Shown in pieces: positions 6,467-11,816 of a stretch of DNA of 11,816 bases. The position numbers and the translations under genes are program-made. The notes under the pieces are model-generated. The model worked only from the letters and a program-made list of their open reading frames with translations. It made no database searches and was not told where the DNA came from. The stretch spans positions 1 through 11,816 of the forward strand of contig JANWKK010000120.1 in NCBI GenBank assembly GCA_025451425.1, in the 5' to 3' direction. Source of the stretch: Gemmatimonadaceae bacterium. Its GTDB lineage: Bacteria > Gemmatimonadota > Gemmatimonadetes > Gemmatimonadales > Gemmatimonadaceae. Every line of letters starts with the position of its first letter. The first letter of the stretch is position 1.

Positions 6467-7879
6467 ATGCGGATTCGATATTTGGCGGTGTTGCTCGGCG
6501 TCGTGGCGATGGGGGCGTGCAAGGATGCTACCCGGCCAGACCTGAACAACCCGAGCGTCACCGACTTCTCGACCATCTCCGACCTGTCGCAGGTGCAGGC
6601 GCTCGCAACCGGCGTCCTGTTTGGAGATCGCGGGCAGGCCGGCAATGAGGTGCTGTACGGCGAGACCATTGGCCGGGACGGCTACCGCCTCACCGGCTCC
6701 GAGCCGCGATTCGTGACCGAGCTGCTCGGAGTTGGGATCAATACCAGCGATTTTCTGGGCTCCGCGCTCTGGCCATACGGCTCGGTACGTCTGGCGAACA
6801 TCGGTATCGGGGGCGTCAACAACGCACCGGCGACCGTGCTGCCGCCGGAAGCGCAACAGGCCGCGCTCGGCTACCTGCGGACGATCAAGGCGCAGCTGTA
6901 CCTGCGCATAATCGAAGCGCGCGACACCGCCGGCGCGCCGATCAACACGGACATCCCGGCAACTGATCCGCCGGCGCCGTTGAGCTGCGCGAATGACGTC
7001 CACCAGTACATCTCGGCGCTGCTCGATTCCGCGGCGGCCAATCTGAGTGCGGGCGGCTCGAGCTTCCCCTTCGTGTTGCCGCCGGGCTTCGCCGGTTTCG
7101 ACGATCCAGCGAGCTTTCTCACCTTCAATCGCGCGCTCGCGGCGAAGAACGACGTCTACATCGCCTTTCGCAACTATGCCGCGAGCGGGACCATCGACGG
7201 CGGGGCGTTGACCAATGCGTCGACCGCATTGGCGGCGTCGTTCGTGAGCAGCGACCCCGCGGATCTCGACAATGGTCCGAAGCACAATTTCAGCACAAAC
7301 TCGGGGGATGCAGTCAACCCGCTGTTCGAGAATCCCACGAGCACGGTATTCCGGGCGAATCCGCGAGTGGTGAGCGAGGCCGATCCGGGAGACCAGCGTG
7401 TCGCAACCAAGATCATCACGGGATCGCCCATCACGCAGTCCGGGCTAACGTCGTCGGACGTGTACGTCGTTTACAGCTCCCCAGCTTCCGACATGAAGAT
7501 CCTGAGCGACAAGGAGCTCCTCATGATCCAGGCCGAGGTGCTGTGGGGACAGGGCAACTACCCTGGCGCGCTCGCGCTGTCGAACGTTCTTCGGGTGAGC
7601 GAGGGCGGACTCGCGGCGAAGACCATTGGCAGTTTCGGTTCGGATGTAGCTGGCGGGGTGCTGAACGAAATTCTCAAGCAGAAGCGCTACTCGCTGCTCT
7701 GGGAGAGCCCGGACCGTTGGCTCGACGCGCGGCTGTTCGGCAAGCTCAATGGAAGCGCGCCTCCGGCGGGACTAGGGCAGGAGCGCGGATTCGATCCGCT
7801 TCCGAACTTTCCGATTCCATTCAACGAGACTAGTGCGCGGAGTGGAGATCTGACGCAGCAGTGCAATTCAGGCACCTGA
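6467..7879 (+). CDS. SusD/RagB-type outer-membrane lipoprotein
   Basis: The 470-residue protein begins MRIRYLAVLLGVVAMGAC, a lipoprotein signal with Cys18 as the lipidation site. It then follows the SusD plan: a short linker with DLNNPSVTDF (25-34), helical repeats (about 120-195, including YLRTIKAQLYLRIIEARD), a loop-rich ligand-binding middle, and a C-terminal SusD-like helix set. That set contains LSDKELLMIQAEVLWGQGNY (346-365) and EILKQKRYSLLWESPDRWLD (401-420). The end is DPLPNFPIPFNETSA. SusD proteins sit on top of the SusC barrel and capture ligand. The gene follows the susC-like gene by 53 bases on the same strand and should be its operon partner. The stop is followed 29 bases later by a strong hairpin. 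Family assignment is firm; the ligand is unknown. Confidence 0.93.
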   Translation: MRIRYLAVLLGVVAMGACKDATRPDLNNPSVTDFSTISDLSQVQALATGVLFGDRGQAGNEVLYGETIGRDGYRLTGSEPRFVTELLGVGINTSDFLGSALWPYGSVRLANIGIGGVNNAPATVLPPEAQQAALGYLRTIKAQLYLRIIEARDTAGAPINTDIPATDPPAPLSCANDVHQYISALLDSAAANLSAGGSSFPFVLPPGFAGFDDPASFLTFNRALAAKNDVYIAFRNYAASGTIDGGALTNASTALAASFVSSDPADLDNGPKHNFSTNSGDAVNPLFENPTSTVFRANPRVVSEADPGDQRVATKIITGSPITQSGLTSSDVYVVYSSPASDMKILSDKELLMIQAEVLWGQGNYPGALALSNVLRVSEGGLAAKTIGSFGSDVAGGVLNEILKQKRYSLLWESPDRWLDARLFGKLNGSAPPAGLGQERGFDPLPNFPIPFNETSARSGDLTQQCNSGT

Positions 7880-7908
7880 GCGCCCGGCAAGTCAATGTGA
7901 GCACGAGC

Positions 7909-7932
7909 GGCCCCGGCAATGTTGCCGGGGCC
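7909..7932. terminator. Bidirectional hairpin between convergent operons
   Basis: GGCCCCGGCAA (7909-7919) is perfectly complementary to TTGCCGGGGCC (7922-7932), giving a very GC-rich stem of about 10 bp with a 4-base loop. It lies 29 bases after the susD stop and 3 bases beyond the stop codon of the convergent ADOP gene, so it can end both transcripts. Neither side has a real T-run (GTTCT on plus, GCTCG on minus), so termination may need help from Rho. Confidence 0.65.
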
Positions 7933-7935
7933 GTT

Positions 7936-10605
7936 CTACATCGCCTTCAACGTGCTCGCCGGATCGACTCGCGCGGCGCGCAGTGCCGGCAGCGCGCAGG
8001 CGACCGTGGACACCACCGTGAGCAAAATGACCACGACGGCGTACGTCGCAGGATCCAGACGCGACACGCCGAACAGCATCGACGTCACGACTCGCGTCGC
8101 CAGTGCCGCCGCGACCAGACCCAGGACAACTCCAGCACCTATGAGCAACAGCCCTCGTCGCAGCACCATGCGGACGATGCTTAGCTGCGATGCGCCCAGC
8201 GCCGAGCGGACGCCGATTTCGCGCTTGCGCTCGGTCACGCTTCCGGACAACACTCCGTATAGTCCGATCGCCGCAAGCGCCAGGGCGGTGAGTCCGAACG
8301 CTTCGAAGAGGATCAGTGCGAAGTGCCGATCGGAGACCGATCGATCGACGAGCTCGCGCATTGTCGCGATACGCGCGATGGGCTGGTCCTTATCGACGGA
8401 CCAGATGGCTCCGCGAATCGCCGGAGTGAACGCGGCCACGTCGCCGCGCGCGCGCACGACGAGCGACATCACGTTGTCCACCCAATGCCATTGCGTGGGC
8501 GAGACGTACAATGCGTCCGGCTGACCGATCGTGAGCGACGACTGCTTCACGTCGCCGACCACTCCGACAATCGTGTACCAATCGCCGTCCTCGGGACCGA
8601 AGCGGAGTCGCTTCCCGAGCGCGCGCTCACCCTTGAATTGGCGCTTCGCGAATGACTCGTTGATCAATACCGCTCGCGGGGCGTCCGGGCCGTCGCGCGC
8701 ATCCAGCAGGCGACCGCGTCTGAGGGGAATGGTCATCGCATCGAAGTAGCCTGGCGTTACGGCGTAGCGCAGAGCGGCGCCATCGTTGGACGCGTCGAGC
8801 GCATCCTCGAAATGAACTCCATAGGTGTCGAACTCACCGCTCAGCGGCAGCAAGCTGGTAAAGGAGGCGGCAGTCACACCCGGCACGCGACGCACTGCCT
8901 CCAGCGCCTCGGCGTAGAATTTGTACCGAGCGCTGTCGACCCGGGAGTTGGTCGTGCTGTCCGACTGGAACTGGTTCCCGGATTCCTGCACCTGCATCGT
9001 AATCAGGTGTGAAGAGTCGAAGCCCACGGGAACAGCGAACACGTGCGAGATGCTCTTGAGCAGCAGCCCCGCGCTCACCAGTAGCACGAGCGCGAGCGAC
9101 ACCTCGGCGACCACGAGTGCTCCCCGCGTTCGTTGATGATTGCCCGAGGTTCTGGGCGAGCTCTCCTTAGTGCCGGAGTGAAGGTCGCGTGACGCGATGC
9201 TCAGCGCGGGCAGCAATCCCACCGCCAGGCCGATGATCGTCGTGATGACGAGGCCGAATAGAAACATCGCGCCGTCCAGGCGAATTGCGCCGATTCGCGG
9301 CAGCGCCGGAGGGCTGAGTGCCACGATCGCCCGGACACCGAGCGCGGCGACGACCATTCCGAGCGCTCCCCCTGCGAGCGCGAGCGCCACGCTTTCGGTG
9401 AGCAGCTGCCTGGCGAGCCGCTTTCGGCCGGCGCCAAGCGCGGCTCGCATGGCGAACTCGCCACGCCGCTGTGCCCCGCGCGCGAGCATGATGTTGGTCA
9501 CGTTCACGCACGCAATGGCCAGCACGAGCACCACCGCAACGAGCACGGCGATCAGCGCAGGCCGAACGCCTCGCGTGACGTCCGCCTGCAGGGAGCTCAC
9601 GCGCAGCCCGTTGCCGAGCGATGCCCACGGCACGCGCGCGAACTCCGGCACGGGCGCGCGGGCGATTTGATTCAGCTCCCTGCGTGCCTGATCTATCTCC
9701 ACACCGGGTCGTAGTCGCGCAACAACCCGAAGATGATGGCCCCACTCCCGGCTCTGCGTGCCGAAGGCCAAGCTGTACTGGAGCGGAGACCACACGTCCG
9801 CGAGCGGCGCCAGCACATTCTCGAACGAAGAGGGCATGACGCCAATGACGAGATAGTCGTTATCGGCGAGGCGGATGTTGCGCCCGACGATCGACCGGTC
9901 GCTCGCGAACCGTCGTTTCCAGAGCGAGTTGCTCAGCATGACGACGTTCGGCCCGTTCGCGCGATCGTCGTCGATCTCGAAGTCGCGCCCGATGTACGGC
10001 GCAACACCGAGCGATCGAAAATAATCGGCGCCGACACGTTGTCCCGCGAGTCGCTCGGGGTTGCCGTCTCCGACCATCGCCGGCTGCCATGTGTTGAGGG
10101 GCGCAATGGATGCGAACGCGTGGCTGCGCCGAGCGAGCTCGAGGTAGCTGCCGAACGTAACGTCGAGCGGTTCGCCCGCGGAGGTCACGTCGGAGATCAT
10201 GACGATGCGATTTGCGTGAGGGTATGGAAGCGCCTCGAACAAGATCGGGTTCACCGCGCTGAAGATCGCGGTACTCGCGCCGATGCCGAGCGCCAGCGTG
10301 CCCACCGCGACTGCGGTGAAGGCGGGACTGTTGCGCAATCGGCGGCCAGCGTAGCGAAGGTCGCTGATCAACGAGCCGACGACATTCTCCCAGCCGTACG
10401 ACCGTGCGCGCTCGCGGGCGACAGTCATGTTCCCGATCTCGAGTATCGCGGCGCGCCGCGCCTCGGTGCTCGACCAGCCATGAGCGACGCGCTCCGCGGC
10501 GGCCTCGTCGACGTAGTGGCGGAGCTCGTCGGTCAGCTCGCGATCAACTGACTTCCTGTTCGCGAGCGCACGCATGCCGCGTGTGAGATGGCGCCAGAGC
10601 GACAC
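7936..10605 (-). CDS. ADOP-type (MacB-like) orphan ABC permease
   Basis: The 889-residue protein has the layout of the 'acidobacterial duplicated orphan permease' group. A cytoplasmic N-terminal prefix (1 to about 85, MSLWRHLTRGMRAL then RELTDELRHYVDEAA) is followed by two MacB-type halves. The first half has a membrane helix near 97-118 (LALGIGASTAIFSAV), a MacB periplasmic domain (about 125-340) and an FtsX region with helices near 348-370, 402-428 and 445-470. The second half has a helix near 494-516, a second periplasmic domain and a final FtsX block with KREIGVRSALGAS. It ends RVDPASTLKAM. MacB relatives move peptides, lipoproteins or drugs using ATP, but no ATPase is encoded here, which is usual for this group. 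The GTG at 10605 follows the padR-like stop by 4 bases, and its GAGGG site (10614-10618) lies across the padR end, indicating coupled translation. Exact substrate is unknown. Confidence 0.92.
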   Translation of the reverse strand: MSLWRHLTRGMRALANRKSVDRELTDELRHYVDEAAAERVAHGWSSTEARRAAILEIGNMTVARERARSYGWENVVGSLISDLRYAGRRLRNSPAFTAVAVGTLALGIGASTAIFSAVNPILFEALPYPHANRIVMISDVTSAGEPLDVTFGSYLELARRSHAFASIAPLNTWQPAMVGDGNPERLAGQRVGADYFRSLGVAPYIGRDFEIDDDRANGPNVVMLSNSLWKRRFASDRSIVGRNIRLADNDYLVIGVMPSSFENVLAPLADVWSPLQYSLAFGTQSREWGHHLRVVARLRPGVEIDQARRELNQIARAPVPEFARVPWASLGNGLRVSSLQADVTRGVRPALIAVLVAVVLVLAIACVNVTNIMLARGAQRRGEFAMRAALGAGRKRLARQLLTESVALALAGGALGMVVAALGVRAIVALSPPALPRIGAIRLDGAMFLFGLVITTIIGLAVGLLPALSIASRDLHSGTKESSPRTSGNHQRTRGALVVAEVSLALVLLVSAGLLLKSISHVFAVPVGFDSSHLITMQVQESGNQFQSDSTTNSRVDSARYKFYAEALEAVRRVPGVTAASFTSLLPLSGEFDTYGVHFEDALDASNDGAALRYAVTPGYFDAMTIPLRRGRLLDARDGPDAPRAVLINESFAKRQFKGERALGKRLRFGPEDGDWYTIVGVVGDVKQSSLTIGQPDALYVSPTQWHWVDNVMSLVVRARGDVAAFTPAIRGAIWSVDKDQPIARIATMRELVDRSVSDRHFALILFEAFGLTALALAAIGLYGVLSGSVTERKREIGVRSALGASQLSIVRMVLRRGLLLIGAGVVLGLVAAALATRVVTSMLFGVSRLDPATYAVVVILLTVVSTVACALPALRAARVDPASTLKAM

Positions 10606-10609
10606 GCGC

Positions 10610-10945
10610 TCAACCCTCTGCCTTGAGAAGCCGGGCGACTGCCGCTGCGCGGCGAGTCCAATCTTCGGTTTTGAGGCCGAGCTCCTTCTTTCCGGAGCGA
10701 GTGAGGGTGTAGTACTTCGCTCGCCGCGAATTCTCCGTCTGTCGCCAGTCGGAGTCCAGCGAGCCTGCGCGCTCGAGCCGCTGGAGAGCGGTTAGCAGCG
10801 ATCCCGGATTCACCTTGAACACGCCGCGCGAGATTTGCTCCACTCGGCGCCCGATGCCAAACGCGTGCAGGGGCTGGAGGCTGAGCGTGCGCAGGATCAG
10901 CATGTCGAGCGTGCCCTGAATGACGTCGGTATTCGGTTCGTCCAC
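10610..10945 (-). CDS. PadR-family transcriptional regulator
   Basis: The 111-residue protein is a short PadR-like winged-helix regulator. The sequence runs QGTLDMLILRTLSLQPLHAF (10-29), IGRRVEQISRGVFKVNPGSL (31-50), LQRLERAG (54-61), then SRRAKYYTLTRSGKKEL (73-89) and a C-terminal helix with W96 for dimer contact. Most relatives have GSLYPAL where this one has GSLLTAL. PadR proteins usually repress transporter genes and release DNA on binding a small ligand. The GTG start at 10945 has GGGAG (10952-10956) 6 bases upstream. The gene leads an operon with the ADOP permease, 4 bases apart, and its promoter overlaps a palindrome, which suggests autoregulation. This padR-ADOP pairing is common in Acidobacteriota and Gemmatimonadota. 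The family is certain; the ligand is unknown. Confidence 0.92.
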   Translation of the reverse strand: MDEPNTDVIQGTLDMLILRTLSLQPLHAFGIGRRVEQISRGVFKVNPGSLLTALQRLERAGSLDSDWRQTENSRRAKYYTLTRSGKKELGLKTEDWTRRAAAVARLLKAEG

Positions 10946-10974
10946 TGGCTTCTCCCACCGGTGCGATGGGAGCG

Positions 10975-11003
10975 ATGTTACAGCGCCACCACTTGAATGT
11001 CAA
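10975..11003 (-). promoter_or_regulatory. Sigma70-like promoter of the padR-ADOP operon
   Basis: On the minus strand a perfect -35 box TTGACA (11003-10998) is followed by a 17-base spacer and TAACAT (10980-10975), which matches the -10 consensus at 4 of 6 positions. Transcription would start near 10968 and give a leader of about 23 bases with the GGGAG site before the GTG at 10945. This is the best promoter in the window. Confidence 0.65.
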
Positions 11004-11004
11004 G
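10992..11004. promoter_or_regulatory. Palindrome over the -35 box, candidate PadR operator
   Basis: CTTGA-ATG-TCAAG is a perfect 5-bp inverted repeat around three bases that covers the -35 box of the padR promoter. A dimeric repressor bound here would block RNA polymerase. Assignment to the adjacent PadR protein is inference from position. A further GTCAAGG lies at 11013-11019, 14 bases from the GTCAAGG at 10999-11005. Confidence 0.4.
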
Positions 11005-11086
11005 GGGTGAGCGTCAAGGTGAACCGGCTGCGAACTGCGGCCATCGAGAGCCATCCGGCGTCGGAGCCGCCGCTCGCGCTCTGGAC

Positions 11087-11110
11087 ACACGCCGACACGC
11101 CAACACGCCA
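11087..11110. repeat. Three tandem 8-bp repeats (ACACGCCR)
   Basis: ACACGCCG (11087-11094), ACACGCCA (11095-11102) and ACACGCCA (11103-11110) follow one another without a gap. They lie in the control region between the divergent padR and ADOP genes, about 100 bases before the ATG at 11211. Three copies are enough to vary by slippage but may also be chance. Confidence 0.6.
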
Positions 11111-11210
11111 GCTGTAAACGCCACCCCGTCTCGCGGGAACAATGGGAATGGAGCCAGCCGCCGAGTCGTGCGGCGACCCGATCCCCAATCCCCGAGGCGA
11201 GCACAACATC

Positions 11211-11816
11211 ATGTCGTCGATCATCGATGGAATTCGGCGCTTTGCGCCCCGCGTATGGATGACGGACGTCGCCGGAGATGTAGTCTTCGCGATCCGCACG
11301 CTTCGATCCTCGCTCGGGTTCACGATCGCGGCCATCGCGACGCTCGCGATCGGCATTGGGGCGACGACGGCGATCTTCAGTGTCGTCGACGGCGTGTTGC
11401 TCAAACCGCTTCCGTTCTCGGACGCCGGTCGTATCGTCGCGGTGTATCAGGACAATCGCAAGAACGGCGTCGACCACGATGACGTGGCGCCCGCCAATTT
11501 TGCGGACTGGCGATCCCGCAGTCAGGCATTCTCGGCGCTGGCGGCGGCTGAGCCATTTGCGCTGAATTACACGAGCTCCGACGGCGTCGAGCAGATCTAT
11601 AATTGGAATGTCACCGAGGACTTTTTCCGGGTGCTCGACGCTCGGCCCGCGCTTGGTCGACTGTTCGTACCGGGCGACTTCACGCCGGGACCGCCGCGAG
11701 TTCTGATGCTGACGTATGCATCCTGGCAACGGCGGTTCGGCGCCGACCCATCGATCGTAGGCCGACACCTCCGGATCGGGAGCGGCTCGGCGATTGTCGT
11801 CGGCGTGCTGCCAAGA
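11211..11816 (+). CDS. Second ADOP/MacB-like permease, N-terminal part (cut by window end)
   Basis: An open frame of 202 codons runs from 11211 off the window end. It starts MSSIIDGIRRF, has VVFAIRTLRSSLGFT (24-38), then a membrane helix IAAIATLAIGIGATTAIFSV (39-58), and GVLLKPLPFSDAGRIVAVYQ (61-80). A MacB-type periplasmic domain follows, with FADWRSRSQAFSALAA, EDFFRVLDARPALGRLF and YASWQRRFGADPSIVGR, continuing to the edge. These blocks match the first half of ADOP permeases and the gene at 7936-10605. This protein lacks the roughly 65-residue charged prefix of that neighbour, although in-frame ATGs at 11142 and 11148 would add about 20 unrelated residues. The 11211 ATG has only a distant GAGG (11194-11197), so the start is not certain. 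It is divergent from the padR-ADOP operon. Function and full domain count cannot be judged without the missing part. Confidence 0.88.
   Translation, partial: MSSIIDGIRRFAPRVWMTDVAGDVVFAIRTLRSSLGFTIAAIATLAIGIGATTAIFSVVDGVLLKPLPFSDAGRIVAVYQDNRKNGVDHDDVAPANFADWRSRSQAFSALAAAEPFALNYTSSDGVEQIYNWNVTEDFFRVLDARPALGRLFVPGDFTPGPPRVLMLTYASWQRRFGADPSIVGRHLRIGSGSAIVVGVLPR

Noticed and set aside
6425..7285. 286-residue open frame on the minus strand
   Set aside because: Antisense shadow of the susD-like gene; Arg/Ala-rich with no domain.
9733..10551. 272-residue open frame on the plus strand
   Set aside because: Antisense shadow of the ADOP permease; low-complexity charged composition without motifs.
10997..11482. 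161-residue open frame on the plus strand before and within the second ADOP gene
   Set aside because: The ADOP frame from 11211 encodes clear MacB-type motifs; this frame is an Arg-rich shadow.
10533..11768. 411-residue open frame on the minus strand
   Set aside because: It overlaps padR in another frame and runs antisense to the second ADOP gene; its composition is Arg/Ser/Pro-rich and matches no family.
1..11816. CRISPR array, tRNA, rRNA, insertion sequence or prophage
   Set aside because: No regularly spaced repeats, no RNA gene folds, and no transposase, integrase or phage-like protein were seen on either strand.

Overview
The window is GC-rich (clearly above 55% by eye) bacterial chromosomal DNA. 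It combines a SusC/SusD outer-membrane pair, a DUF2911 lipoprotein and long MacB-like 'orphan' permeases of the ADOP type with a PadR regulator. That mix fits Gemmatimonadota best, with Acidobacteriota second. This is inference from gene content; there is no rRNA or marker gene to prove it.

Layout. (1) 94-576, plus strand: a DinB/YfiT-like four-helix protein. (2) 678-1327, minus strand: an intact HigA-type antitoxin preceded by the C-terminal half of a HigB toxin that has no usable start codon, so the module looks decayed. (3) 1385-1467: two short hairpins in front of a lipoprotein (about 1490/1550-2734) with a C-terminal DUF2911 domain. (4) 2770-3183, minus strand: a PhnB-type VOC (glyoxalase-fold) protein, divergent from (5) 3459-6413 SusC/RagA-type TonB-dependent transporter and 6467-7879 SusD/RagB lipoprotein. 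These two form one plus-strand operon with 53 bases between the genes. (6) A strong hairpin at 7909-7932 separates susD from the convergent minus-strand operon. (7) 7936-10945, minus strand: a padR-like regulator followed after 4 bases by an 889-residue ADOP permease, driven by a good sigma70-like promoter (10975-11003) overlapped by a palindrome. (8) 11211 to the window end, plus strand: the N-terminal part of a second ADOP permease, divergent from the padR operon and cut by the window edge.

How the parts may work together. SusC and SusD should form a lidded outer-membrane importer for a polymer or oligomer. No hydrolase or peptidase lies next to them, so the substrate is unknown. The PadR-ADOP operon and the divergent ADOP gene share one intergenic control region and are likely co-regulated. 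Neither has a visible ATPase gene nearby, as is usual for ADOP proteins. I found no tRNA, rRNA, CRISPR array, transposase or complete mobile element, and no gene-free stretch longer than 300 bases. Nothing here is convincingly a new system. The decayed HigBA pair, the paired hairpins with matching loops and the divergent ADOP control region deserve the closest look.
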